A stretch of 52,722 bases of DNA, taken from the NCBI GenBank assembly GCA_046295655.1, contig JBKBMT010000012.1:1-52722 (forward strand), read 5' to 3'. Within the stretch, counting starts at the first letter, position 1. Each line of letters opens with the position of its first letter. A program made the translations under genes and the position numbers. Shown here piece after piece: positions 1-13,101 of the stretch. The stretch is from JBKBMT01 sp046295655 (GTDB taxonomy: Bacteria; Pseudomonadota; Alphaproteobacteria; Rhodobacterales; Rhodobacteraceae). Below the pieces are notes generated by a model. It worked only from the letters and a program-made list of their open reading frames with translations, searched no databases and had not been told where the DNA came from.

Positions 1-233
1 GTCGCCTCGATCACCTTGGCCATGGTATAGGTCTTGCCCGTGCCGGTCGCGCCCAGCAGCACTTGGTTCTGCTCGCCCGCCTCGATCCCCGCAACAAGCT
101 CCGCTATGGCGGTCGGCTGGTCGCCCGCAGGCTGGAACGGAGCATGCAGCACGAAGCGGCGGCCACCTTCGAGCTTGGGCCGGGTCAGCACCTCGGGGCG
201 CAGGACCGGGGCGTTGGTGTTGTTGTGGGGCAT
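1..233 (-). CDS. uvrB: UvrABC system protein B, N-terminal part (cut by window edge)
   Basis: DNA-helicase-like subunit of the UvrABC nucleotide excision repair nuclease. Only the first 77 residues are present. They include the UvrB-typical stretch FQPAGDQPTAI and the Walker A motif GATGTGKT followed by YTMAKVIEA, which is diagnostic for UvrB. The ATG at 231-233 gives a start at the expected place, about 30 residues before the FxPxGDQP motif. The rest of the gene lies left of the window. The region just upstream holds GAACCGGAAC on the coding strand, but the spacing does not fit the alphaproteobacterial LexA box (GAAC-N7-GAAC), so SOS control is not shown here. Confidence 0.95.
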   Translation of the reverse strand, partial: MPHNNTNAPVLRPEVLTRPKLEGGRRFVLHAPFQPAGDQPTAIAELVAGIEAGEQNQVLLGATGTGKTYTMAKVIEA

Positions 234-1167
234 GGACGATTCCCTTCCGCCCCCAGAGCATGGGCTCTTTTTGTTCCGGTTCAAGGGCCCGCAGGCGGTC
301 CTTCCCCGCGCACCTTGCGCGCCAGAGGGTGAACAGGCCGGCACCGACGACGATAGCGGCGCCAAGCGCAGTGTTTGCACTCAGGACATCGCCGAATATG
401 GCAATGCCCAGCGCCGACGCAAAGACGAGCTGGAGATAGGCGAACGGCTGCACTGCGCTGGCCTCGGCCACCTCGAGTGCACGGATCATCAGCCAGTGAC
501 CCAGGGCGCCGGTGCAGCACAGGACCGCCATCCACACCCAGTCGGGCGGCGTCATCGGCTCCCAGAACCAGATGCCGACAAGGGTCAGGATCACCGCGCC
601 GGCGGTGCCGGTCCAGAAGAAGCTGACCGAGGCCGGGTCGCGCCGCCCGACATACCGGGTGAGCAGCCCGTAGACGGCAAACATCGCCGCCGCCAGAAGC
701 GGGAACAGCGCATCCGGGTCGAACACGGCATATCCCGGCCGCAGGATCACCAGCACACCGACAAGGCCGATCCCGACCGCGGTCCAGCGCCGCCAGCCGA
801 CCCGCTCGCCCAGAACCGGGCCGGACAGCGCCACGATCAGCAGCGGATAGACCGCAAAGACGGCGTGGGTCGCCACCAGACCCAGCCGCGTGAAAGCGGT
901 TATGGCGACGCAGATCTGCAACGCAAGAAGAACGCCGCGGAACACCTGCCAGCCTGGATGGTGGCTGCGCACCGCGCCGCGCAGACCGCCCGGCGCCCGG
1001 GCCGCCACCACCATCACGAACAGCGCGAAGAACCAGTAGCGGATCATCACGACCATCCAGACATTGTACTCGCTGGCCAGATGCCGCGAGATCCCGTCCT
1101 GAGCTGCAAAGACCGCCGTGGTGGCGACCATCAGCCAGATCCCGAGGCGGGTGTTCTGTTCGGTCAT
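234..1167 (-). CDS. DMT-superfamily (EamA) transporter; 3' end unresolved
   Basis: Inner-membrane drug/metabolite transporter family protein. Translation from the ATG at 1165-1167 begins MTEQNTRLGIWLMVATTAVF and shows about ten hydrophobic segments in two EamA repeats, with the repeat boundary near the FDPDALFPLL stretch. The start overlaps the mnmD stop by 4 bp (ATGA), so the two are probably co-transcribed. The substrate cannot be predicted. Oddity: family similarity ends near VGAGLFTLWRAR (about 310-330), but the frame has no stop codon after that. It stays open through the uvrB start to the window edge. The 3' coordinate given is only the uvrB boundary. A one-base shift would give a stop at 281-283. 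Confidence 0.8.
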
Positions 1168-1832
1168 GCCGGCTCCAGCCTGCCGCGGCTCATGTGGCGC
1201 TTGGCGCCGAATCCCGCCGCCCGCTCTACCCGAAAGCCCGCTGCCTGCAAGGCCCTGCGGACGTGCCCTGCGGCCGTGTAGGTGGCGAACGTGCCGCCCG
1301 GCGCGGTATGCGACGCCACCGCCCGCATCAGGCCCGGCTCCCAGAGTTCGGGATTCCTGGCCGGGCTGAAGCCGTCGAGGAACCAGGCGTCGGCGGCGCC
1401 GTCCCAGCTCGGCAGGGTCAAGCGCGCGTCGCCGACGATGATCTCTGCCTCGAGACCCTCGGCCCGGAACCGGCGCATGCCGTCGGACCAGGCGGCGAGG
1501 AAGGGGGCGGCCACGGCGGCGGCTTCGGGGAACGTGGCAAGGGCGCGTGCGATGTCACAGGCCGGCAGGGGATGCGCCTCGAACGATGTGAACCGGAGGC
1601 TGCCGGCGATCCCTGCCGCGCGCCAGGCGATCAGCGCCGCCAGCATGTTCAGTCCCGTGCCGAAACCCAGCTCGGCAATGTGGAAGCCCGGACGGAACCG
1701 CGCCGGAAGGTCGTTGCCGGCAAGAAAGACATGCCGCGTCTCGGAGAGCCCGTCGCGCAGGCTGAAGTAGGGATCTTCGTAGCGGCGGGACACCGGCACA
1801 TCACCCTCTCGCCAGTCCAGTCCGTCCTGCAT
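1164..1832 (-). CDS. mnmD: tRNA 5-methylaminomethyl-2-thiouridine(34) methyltransferase, MnmD type
   Basis: SAM-dependent methyltransferase (DUF752) corresponding to the N-terminal half of E. coli MnmC. It performs the last methylation to mnm5(s2)U34 in tRNAs. The 222-aa product starts MQDGLDWREGDVPVSRRYED, the usual family start. The SAM-binding motif ELGFGTGLN lies at residues 54-62 and WFLDGFSPARNPELW follows, both typical of MnmC methyltransferase domains. A longer frame to 1940 exists, but its extra N-terminus is not family-like and would overlap the divergent neighbour. The partner oxidase lies divergently 76 bp away, so the bifunctional MnmC is split here. Confidence 0.9.
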   Translation of the reverse strand: MQDGLDWREGDVPVSRRYEDPYFSLRDGLSETRHVFLAGNDLPARFRPGFHIAELGFGTGLNMLAALIAWRAAGIAGSLRFTSFEAHPLPACDIARALATFPEAAAVAAPFLAAWSDGMRRFRAEGLEAEIIVGDARLTLPSWDGAADAWFLDGFSPARNPELWEPGLMRAVASHTAPGGTFATYTAAGHVRRALQAAGFRVERAAGFGAKRHMSRGRLEPA

Positions 1833-1908
1833 CGCCCCGCTCCTGCACTCGCTGCTTGCACATGCCACAGCTGCGGCGGCAAATGCCAGCAGGCGGCAGG
1901 GGGCGAAG

Positions 1909-2937
1909 GTGGCGGATCTGACGGTGATGGGGGCGGGCATCTTCGGCCTGTCGATCGCCTTCGAGGCAGCCCGCCGCGGGGCAAGGGTGGAGGTGATCGA
2001 CCCGGCAGGTCCGGGTGACGGGGCTTCGGGCGGGCTTGTCGGGGCGCTTGCGCCCCACGCGCCGGATTCGGGTGGAGCGCTGCGCGAGGTCCAGTTCGCG
2101 GCGCTGTGCGACGCACCTGGCTTCTGGCAGGCGGTCGAGGCGGCGGGCGGGAAGCCAAGCGGTTACGGGCGCATCGGCCGGGTGCAGCCGCTTGCGGATG
2201 CGGCGGCGGTGGCGCGGGCACGGGCGCGTGGTGAGTCCGCCGTGGTGGCGTGGCACGGTCGGGCCGTCTGGCGGGTTCGCCCGGTCGCCGGGTCCTGGGA
2301 ACCGGATATCGGCAGCGGCCTTGTCGTCGAGGACACGCTTTCGGCCCGGGTGCATCCGCGCCAGGCCTGCGCGGCCCTCGCGGCGGCAGTGCGGGCACTG
2401 GGCGGCAATATCGTGCCGGAAGGCGGGATATCGGGTCCGGTGATCTGGGCGACCGGGGCTGCCGGCCTTCTGGATCTGTCGGCAGCGCTGGGTTGGCAGG
2501 TGGGCGGTGGCGAGAAAGGGCAGGCCCTGGCGCTGGCGCATGACCCCGGTCCGGTGCCCATGATCCAGGCACCGGGGCTTTACATCGTTCCGCACGCCGA
2601 CGGGACCGTGGCGGTCGGATCGACCAGCGAACGCACGTTTGCGGATCCGACCGCGACCGATGCGCAACTCGACGCGCTGCATGCCCGCGCCGTAGCGCTT
2701 TGCCCGGCGCTGGCCGGCGCGCCGATCGTCGCGCGCTGGGCAGGCGAACGGCCGCGGACCGCCTCGCGCCACCCGATCCTCGATGCGTGGCCGGGCCGGC
2801 CCGGGCACTTCGTGGCAAACGGCGGGTTCAAGATCGGCTTCGGTCTTGCGCCATGGGTCGGTCGCATCGCGGTCGATCTGGTGCTCGAGGGGCGCGACGC
2901 GGTCCCCGAGCCCTTCCGCCTCAGGCCGCCGCGATGA
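1909..2937 (+). CDS. FAD-dependent oxidoreductase of the DAO family, probable MnmC2-like partner of MnmD
   Basis: Starts at a GTG preceded by a purine-rich stretch (gggggcgaag). The 342-aa product has an N-terminal dinucleotide-binding fold with GAGIFGLS at about residues 8-15 and VEVID at the end of the second strand. A DAO-type C-terminal substrate domain follows (GLYIVPHADGTVAVGSTSER, WAGERPRTASRHPILDAWPG, ANGGFKIGFGLAP). In E. coli MnmC this half removes the carboxymethyl group from cmnm5U34. The role here rests on fold plus divergent pairing with mnmD. It is shorter than many characterised MnmC2 domains, and another amine oxidase activity cannot be excluded. The 3' end overlaps uppP by 17 bp, tail to tail. 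Confidence 0.75.
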   Translation: MADLTVMGAGIFGLSIAFEAARRGARVEVIDPAGPGDGASGGLVGALAPHAPDSGGALREVQFAALCDAPGFWQAVEAAGGKPSGYGRIGRVQPLADAAAVARARARGESAVVAWHGRAVWRVRPVAGSWEPDIGSGLVVEDTLSARVHPRQACAALAAAVRALGGNIVPEGGISGPVIWATGAAGLLDLSAALGWQVGGGEKGQALALAHDPGPVPMIQAPGLYIVPHADGTVAVGSTSERTFADPTATDAQLDALHARAVALCPALAGAPIVARWAGERPRTASRHPILDAWPGRPGHFVANGGFKIGFGLAPWVGRIAVDLVLEGRDAVPEPFRLRPPR

Positions 2938-3727
2938 TCAGCAGGATGGCACCCAGGATCACCCGGTAGACGACGTAAGGCGTGAAGCTGACGCGGGACA
3001 GGAACTGCATCATCAGCGCCAGCGCCGCCCAGGCCGCGAGGAACGCCAGAAAGGCCGCAATCCCGAGGTCCAGGAAGAACCCCGCATCCAGCGTCGCGCT
3101 GCCTGCCTTGCGCGCGAGGTAGGCGCCTGTCGCCAGTGTCACCGGCACCGACATCAGAACCGAGATCCGCGCCGCGGCGTGGCGCTCGTAGCCGAGCATC
3201 CTGGCTGCGGTCATGCAGATGCCCGACCGCGAGACACCGGGGATCAGCGCCACCGCCTGCCACAGCCCCATGAAAACGGCATGGCGCAGCGTCCAGGTCT
3301 CGGCCGCGCGTGTCTCGGGACTGAACCGATGCGCGAGATAGAGGCCGAGGCCGAAGACGATGGAGGTCGCACCGATCACCCGGATGTCCCGCAGCGCATC
3401 AATCCATCCTGTGGCGGCAAGCACGAAACCGAAAACCAGCGCGGGAATGGTCGCGACCGCGAGGCAGAGCGCGAGGAACGCTTCGGGCGTGGACAGACGC
3501 CCGGTCACGATCTGAACCGTGCCTGCCAGCGCGCGGCCGACATCGTGCCGGAAGTAGAGGCATACGGCAAGGATCGAGCCCAGGTGAACGGCGACGTCCA
3601 GCGCGATCGCGTCCGGTGTCGGGCCGTGCAGTTCGTGAAGCAGGATCAGATGCGCCGACGAGGAGATCGGCAGGAACTCGGTAATCCCCTGCACGATCGC
3701 GAGCAGGGCGAGCTGGAACAAGGTCAT
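2921..3727 (-). CDS. uppP: Undecaprenyl-diphosphatase
   Basis: Integral membrane phosphatase (BacA/UppP) that recycles undecaprenyl pyrophosphate to the monophosphate carrier for peptidoglycan and other surface polymers. The 268-aa product carries the two family signatures: QGITEFLPISSSAHLIL near the N-terminus, with the catalytic Glu and Ser-rich loop, and PGVSRSG in the middle. The remainder is hydrophobic helices. Length matches the family (about 265-275 aa). It is transcribed away from gltD and converges with the FAD oxidase gene. Confidence 0.96.
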   Translation of the reverse strand: MTLFQLALLAIVQGITEFLPISSSAHLILLHELHGPTPDAIALDVAVHLGSILAVCLYFRHDVGRALAGTVQIVTGRLSTPEAFLALCLAVATIPALVFGFVLAATGWIDALRDIRVIGATSIVFGLGLYLAHRFSPETRAAETWTLRHAVFMGLWQAVALIPGVSRSGICMTAARMLGYERHAAARISVLMSVPVTLATGAYLARKAGSATLDAGFFLDLGIAAFLAFLAAWAALALMMQFLSRVSFTPYVVYRVILGAILLIIAAA

Positions 3728-3866
3728 CGTGGCCTCGGGTGATTCGCGAGGCGCAGGTTAACGGGGTGACCTACGGGCGAAAGAGACAAGTTATGGAACT
3801 TATGCTGACCTAAAATGCGGGACTCATGGGTCGTGTCAGCGGAAAAATGCGTCAGGGGCGGAAAGT

Positions 3867-3885
3867 AAGTCACTAGTTATGACTT
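3867..3885. promoter_or_regulatory. Inverted repeat upstream of gltD (candidate operator)
   Basis: AAGTCA (3867-3872), 7-nt spacer, TGACTT (3880-3885): a perfect 6-bp dyad in the AT-richer 210-bp region between uppP and gltD, about 50 bp before the gltD start. That region holds no gene. The regulator is unknown. It could be an operator or a chance palindrome. Confidence 0.35.
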
Positions 3886-3937
3886 TTATTGCGTCTGCCG
3901 TTGCGGTATCACGCGTCCGGCATAGGGGAGGTCCGCC

Positions 3938-5413
3938 ATGGCGCAACAAAAGATGCTCCGGTTCGTGACCGTGGCCAAGGAAATGCCGGAGAAGCGGCCG
4001 CCGGACCTGCGCTCGACCGATTTCCACGAGATCTATCGCGACTACGCCGCAGAGAAGGCCGCCGAACAGGCCGCCCGGTGCAGCCAGTGCGGCGTTCCCT
4101 ACTGCCAGTCGCATTGCCCGCTGCACAACAACATCCCCGACTGGCTCCGGCTGACCGCCGAGGGGCGGCTTCATGAAGCCTACGAGGTCAGCCAGGCGAC
4201 CAATACCTTTCCCGAGATATGCGGCCGCATCTGCCCGCAGGACCGGCTGTGCGAGGGCAACTGCGTCATCGAGAAATCGGGCCATGGCACGGTCACGATC
4301 GGCGCCATCGAACGCTACATCACCGATACCGCCTGGGAAGAAGGCTGGGTCCGCCCGATCCGCCCATCCGCGGAGCGCGCGGAAAGCGTGGGCATCATCG
4401 GGGCCGGGCCGGCAGGGCTGGCGGCCGCTGACGTGTTGCGGCGCGCCGGGGTGCAGGTCACCGTCTATGACCGCTACGATCGGGCGGGGGGGCTTCTGAC
4501 CTATGGTATCCCCGGGTTCAAGCTGGAGAAACCGGTGGTCATGCAGCGGATCGAGCAGTTGCGGGACGGCGGCGTGACCTTCGTCCATGGCTGCGATGTA
4601 GGCCGCGATCTGAGCTTCGACGCAATCCACGGACAGCACGACGCGGTTCTCATCGCCACCGGCGTCTACCGGGCGCGCGATCTGACGCTGCCCGGGTCGG
4701 GGGCGACGGGCATCGTCGCGGCGCTGGACTATCTCACGGCGAGCAATCGCAAGGGCTTCGGCGACGACGTGCCGGCATTCGACGACGGCACGCTGAACGC
4801 CGAGGGCAAGCGCGTGGTGGTCATCGGGGGCGGCGACACGGCGATGGACTGCGTAAGGACTGCCGTCCGACAGGGCGCGGTAAGCGTGAAGTGCCTCTAC
4901 CGCCGCGATCGGGCGAACATGCCGGGCAGCCAGCGCGAGGTGCAGAACGCCGAAGAAGAGGGTGTGGAATTCGTCTGGCTGTCCGCCCCCAAGGCATTCC
5001 TGTGCGATCCGCGGTTGACCGTGGAATCCGATCCTTCCTCGCCGGGCGGGCACGTCCGCGGTGTTCTGGTGCAGCGGATGCGTCTTGGCGCAGCCGATGC
5101 GACCGGCCGGCAGACACCCGAACTGATCGAAGGCGCGGAATACACCGAACCGGCCGATCTGGTGATCGAGGCTCTGGGTTTCGAACCCGAGGATCTGCCG
5201 AAGCTCTGGGGTGTCGAGGGGCTGACCGTGACCCGCTGGGGCACCATCCGGGCCGATTTCGCCACCCACGCCACCAGCCTGCCCGGCGTCTATGCCGCAG
5301 GTGATATCGTGCGCGGGGCATCGTTGGTCGTTTGGGCGATCCGCGACGGACGCGAGGCGGCCGAGGCAATCCTCGGCTATCTGGCGCAACCGGCCGCGGT
5401 GGCGGCGGAATGA
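3938..5413 (+). CDS. gltD: Glutamate synthase (NADPH) small subunit
   Basis: Beta subunit of GOGAT: takes electrons from NADPH and passes them via FAD and Fe-S clusters to GltB for glutamate synthesis. The 491-aa product has an N-terminal Cys-rich Fe-S domain (CSQCGVPYCQSHCPLHNN, then CGRICPQDRLCEGNC), an FAD site GAGPAGLAAADVLRRAG, and an NADPH-binding motif VVVIGGGDTAMDC. An AGGGGAGG ribosome binding site precedes the ATG. The stop overlaps the next gene by 4 bp (ATGA), so gltD-orf-gltB form one operon in the order small-orf-large. Confidence 0.97.
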   Translation: MAQQKMLRFVTVAKEMPEKRPPDLRSTDFHEIYRDYAAEKAAEQAARCSQCGVPYCQSHCPLHNNIPDWLRLTAEGRLHEAYEVSQATNTFPEICGRICPQDRLCEGNCVIEKSGHGTVTIGAIERYITDTAWEEGWVRPIRPSAERAESVGIIGAGPAGLAAADVLRRAGVQVTVYDRYDRAGGLLTYGIPGFKLEKPVVMQRIEQLRDGGVTFVHGCDVGRDLSFDAIHGQHDAVLIATGVYRARDLTLPGSGATGIVAALDYLTASNRKGFGDDVPAFDDGTLNAEGKRVVVIGGGDTAMDCVRTAVRQGAVSVKCLYRRDRANMPGSQREVQNAEEEGVEFVWLSAPKAFLCDPRLTVESDPSSPGGHVRGVLVQRMRLGAADATGRQTPELIEGAEYTEPADLVIEALGFEPEDLPKLWGVEGLTVTRWGTIRADFATHATSLPGVYAAGDIVRGASLVVWAIRDGREAAEAILGYLAQPAAVAAE

Positions 5414-6118
5414 GCCCGGTCCGTCTAGCCTGTCTGGCCGGCGCCGCGATCGCCGCCTGTTCCGGCGTGGCGGTGGCCTCTGGTGCCTTTGCCCCGCCCG
5501 AAGGTTGCACCGGCTTCCTGACCGTCCAGTCACGCAACTGCAAGCTTTCGAACCACTACATCTGCGAGGGCGATCCCCCGGGCGATCAGTGGCGGGTCGA
5601 TTTCGGCCAGTATGGCCCCTATTTCGTCAGCCGTATCGACCGCGAGACGCAATGGGTCGAGTCGATCTCGCTGACCGACGGGCTGCGGACCGTCCTGCTG
5701 CCGGATCCGGTCGATCCCGCATCGTTCTCGGGCCTGCTTGTCACCGGGACCGACACCTTCGATTTCCGCCAGCTGCGCGACGACGGGCTGGAGACGCGGG
5801 TGCGCGGTTTCGACACGCTGACCGGACGCAAGGTCGTGATCGACGGCGTGACCCTTGAAGAGACAAGTTTCGAGTTCCGCGAGACGCTGGCCGACGGCAC
5901 CCAGATCGCCCGCGCGCGGGGGCGGGAATACATCAGCCGCGAGTGGCGGATGTTCCTGTCAGGCCCATCGGAATGGGACGACGGCGAGGGCTGGCTGCCG
6001 ATGGATTTCAGCCCGGTGGAGTTCATCCGCCCGGGCGAACCGGGGTTCTTCTCGACCCAACCGAAATACGAATGCGACGCGCTGATGTCGCAGGCCGATC
6101 CCGCGAAGGAGAACCGCC

Positions 6119-6132
<14 letters not shown>
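5410..6132 (+). CDS. Exported hypothetical protein encoded between gltD and gltB
   Basis: 240-aa product starting MSPVRLACLAGAAIAACSGV, a clear signal peptide with cleavage likely after AVAS-G, so it is probably periplasmic. Cysteines at about residues 33, 44, 52 and 222 could form disulfides. The rest is polar and beta-rich, and I recognise no domain. It overlaps gltD by 4 bp and gltB by 14 bp, so it is translationally coupled to both glutamate synthase subunits. An exported protein in this position is odd for a cytoplasmic enzyme operon. Function unknown. Confidence 0.85.
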
Positions 6133-10657
<4,525 letters not shown>

Positions 10658-10670
10658 CCGCAGGGCGCGC

Positions 10671-10690
10671 GCGGCGGCTCAGGCCGCCGC
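10671..10690. terminator. GC hairpin between gltB and the first Hint gene (possible bidirectional terminator)
   Basis: GCGGCGGC, loop TCAG, GCCGCCGC: a perfect 8-bp stem lying between the convergent gltB and Hint genes. The Hint gene's stop codon lies in the loop. There is no U-tract on either side, so a role in factor-independent termination is uncertain. Confidence 0.35.
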
Positions 10691-11716
10691 AAGGACCCGT
10701 GCTTCGGGCCCGCGCAACACGGCCCGGGCCGTCGGCATCGCGGCCCGGTTCCGGTCAAGCTCGGGGAACAGCGACAGGATCTCGCCCCGGATAGCCGGAT
10801 CGGCCATCATGGCATGATCGCCGGGATGGAAGCTTTCGGTCAGCGCGCCCTCGGCCAGAACGATCTCGTGCCGGTCGAACATGATGTGGTGATAGGACAC
10901 GGTTGCGCAGGGGACGGCCACAACCGCCTTCCCATCGACCAGATGCCGCGCCGCCGCCAGAACCTCTTCCTGACCGAAGAACAGTTCGGCCCGCCACCCT
11001 GTCACCAGCATCCGGTGCTGCGGTGACACGAACAGCGGCCGGCTGTTGCCCAGCACGCCCCGCGCGAAACGGATCGGCGCGAAGCGCCCGACGCCGGCCA
11101 CGGAGCGGCTGCCGGTCCAGACAAGGGGCTGCGCGCCCCGGTCCCGGGTCAGGACCAGATCACCGGGCCGCAAACGCTCGACCGGCATCGGTCCGGCCGG
11201 CGTGCCGATTCGCGTGCCCGCGACGAAACAGGGCAGGAAGACGTTGACCGGCCGGTTCACCGCAAGGCCGAGGGCGTTGTTGGTGACGACGCCGGTCAGG
11301 GTGATCGACTGGATCGGCAACGCGGTGAGCGGCGCGTTCGCGCCGGCACTCAGGCCGGGCGCAAGGAACGTCCGGCCGGCGACATCCTGGAAGATGACGA
11401 CCGTCGCCGTCGCGGTGGTCCCGTTCACATAGGTGATCGTCGCCGAATAGGCGGTCGCGGCATCGAAGACAAAGCTCTGCGGACCCGCGCCGATGTCGGT
11501 GACGAAAGTCTCGTTCCGAACATTGTTGTTCTGGTCGAGGGCATCGTTGTTGTTGGTATCGTTCGCCGTGACCGTGACGATTTTGGTTGCCAAGGCATTG
11601 CCGGGGCCGCCGTAGGTGCGCCCGACCAGAGCCGACGCATTCTCGGCCAAGGTATTGCCTTCGGTCGGGTCGATGATGGTATCGAACCCGAGATGGATCG
11701 CCTGCCAGGTGGGCAT
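10679..11716 (-). CDS. Hint-domain (Hedgehog/intein-fold) protein A
   Basis: 345-aa protein. Residues about 1-160 form a beta-rich N-terminal region (IIDPTEGN, AENA, DQNNN, NETF). Residues about 161-310 are a Hint_2-type domain: Cys163 in PCFVAGTRI, RPGDLVLTRD, SPQHRMLV at 231-238, and FDRHE plus ESFHPGD near the end. Hint domains carry out self-cleavage or autoprocessing through the N-terminal Cys. The start at MPTWQAIHLG matches the paralogue's start, and the longer frame to 11851 is not conserved. It is divergent from protein B, which has the same length and architecture. No signal peptide or secretion genes are seen nearby. Biological role unknown. Confidence 0.85.
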   Translation of the reverse strand: MPTWQAIHLGFDTIIDPTEGNTLAENASALVGRTYGGPGNALATKIVTVTANDTNNNDALDQNNNVRNETFVTDIGAGPQSFVFDAATAYSATITYVNGTTATATVVIFQDVAGRTFLAPGLSAGANAPLTALPIQSITLTGVVTNNALGLAVNRPVNVFLPCFVAGTRIGTPAGPMPVERLRPGDLVLTRDRGAQPLVWTGSRSVAGVGRFAPIRFARGVLGNSRPLFVSPQHRMLVTGWRAELFFGQEEVLAAARHLVDGKAVVAVPCATVSYHHIMFDRHEIVLAEGALTESFHPGDHAMMADPAIRGEILSLFPELDRNRAAMPTARAVLRGPEARVLAAA

Positions 11717-12004
11717 CTGCCTGCCTCTGCCCGTTCCTCGCCCGGCAGTCGTTGATCGCTGCCGGGTCGGGTTCGGGTCGCTGTCCCATGCGTGGCAATT
11801 TGCGAACAGGAATGTGGCGAAAGTTTGGCACTGATCCCGGCGACAGTGCAATCACCGGCTGAGTGACCGATCGTCGGTTCGCGGGGTGGCGCGGGACGGC
11901 CACATTTCGGCTCGGTTTTTCCCCGCCGTCGGCATGTCGGGGACACACTTCCGTGCAGATTCCGGGGAAACCCCGGTGCGCGACCGGGCGCGGAGAGCAG
12001 CGCG
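11717..12004. other. Divergent intergenic region between the two Hint genes
   Basis: 288 bp without a plausible gene; must contain both promoters. A 5-3-5 dyad ACCGA-TCG-TCGGT lies at 11866-11878. A purine-rich ribosome binding site (GGAGAGC) precedes the protein B start. No confident promoter hexamers seen. Confidence 0.5.
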
Positions 12005-13042
12005 ATGCCGAATGTCTGGCTTGGGATCTATCTTGGAACGGGGCCGATCATCGACCCGACCGAAGGCAACCAGGTGGCCGAGAATGCGGGCCTCCTGGTC
12101 GGCATGACCTTCGGCAGCAGCGGCAATACGCTTGTCAACCGGATTACCGAGATCACCGCGTTCGATTCCAATGGCAACGGCTATCTGGAGCAGAACAACA
12201 ACATCGCGAACGAGACCTTCACGGCCGACATCGGCAGCGGCCTCCAGACCTTCATCTACGACGCCGGGGGGCTGTTCAACGTCACGGTGACCTTCATCGA
12301 CGGATCGACCGCGAACGTGCAGGTTCCGATCTTTCAAGCCACGACCGGCGAGCTTTTCCTTGCGCCTTCGGCCTCTCCGGCGGTCAACGCGACGCTGACG
12401 TCGGCCCCGATCCGGTCGATCACCATCACCTCGGTGCAGAACGCGACCTTCGCCGGAATGACGGCGAACCGGGCCGATCTGAACTTCCCCACCTGCTTCG
12501 TGGCCGATACGCCGATTCCCACACCGGACGGGATGCGGCCGGCCGTTCTCCTGCGGCCCGGCGATCCGGTCATCACCCGCGACAGCGGGGTGCAACCTGT
12601 CCGCTGGGTCGGTCGCAAGCAGGTCCCCGGCTTCGGCGTCTTTGCACCGATGCGTTTCCTTCCGGGTGCGTTCGGTGAGCACGGTTTGCTCGAGTTCTCG
12701 CCGCAGCACCGGGTTGCGATCGGAGGCTGGCGAGTGGAGCTGCTGTTCGGTCAGACCGAAGTTCTTGTAGCCGCGGTGCACCTGGTCGACGGACGCCGCG
12801 TCGTCCGCGCGCCGCGGCCGGTCGTCACCTATGTGCATCTGATGTTCGATCGGCACGAGCTGATCGACCTCGGCGGATTGGTCGCGGAAAGCTTCCATCC
12901 CGGGGACACGGCACTGGCGGCAGATCCGGCGATGACGGCCGAGCTTTTCGCTCTGTTTCCCGAGCTGCGTCAGCCTGACCACCGGCCCGCCACCGCCCGA
13001 CAGGTTCTGCGACGCCACGAGACCATGCTGCTGGACGCCTGA
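12005..13042 (+). CDS. Hint-domain (Hedgehog/intein-fold) protein B
   Basis: 345-aa paralogue of the divergent protein A. Shared features, in the same order, are IIDPTEGN, AENA, EQNNN, NETF, a Hint domain from Cys164, RPGDPVITRD, SPQHR at 232-236, MFDRHE and ESFHPGD. Difference: the conserved GT after the nucleophile cysteine (CFVAGT in A) reads CFVADT here, so the processing site is altered and activity may be reduced or lost. A GGAGA ribosome binding site supports the ATG. No signal peptide is evident. The ends of A and B (FPELDR/FPELRQ, then an Arg/Leu-rich tail) also match. Confidence 0.85.
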   Translation: MPNVWLGIYLGTGPIIDPTEGNQVAENAGLLVGMTFGSSGNTLVNRITEITAFDSNGNGYLEQNNNIANETFTADIGSGLQTFIYDAGGLFNVTVTFIDGSTANVQVPIFQATTGELFLAPSASPAVNATLTSAPIRSITITSVQNATFAGMTANRADLNFPTCFVADTPIPTPDGMRPAVLLRPGDPVITRDSGVQPVRWVGRKQVPGFGVFAPMRFLPGAFGEHGLLEFSPQHRVAIGGWRVELLFGQTEVLVAAVHLVDGRRVVRAPRPVVTYVHLMFDRHELIDLGGLVAESFHPGDTALAADPAMTAELFALFPELRQPDHRPATARQVLRRHETMLLDA

Positions 13043-13101
13043 GCGGGCGCAGAGGGCGCGGCATAACTTGACCCCCGCGCGGAGCGCCGTCACAAGGCCG
13101 C

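Noticed and set aside
270..284. Possible LexA (SOS) box before uvrB: GAACCGGAAC on the coding strand
   Set aside because: The two GAAC units are 2 bp apart, while the alphaproteobacterial box needs GAAC-N7-GAAC; the next 4-mer at +7 is GCCC.
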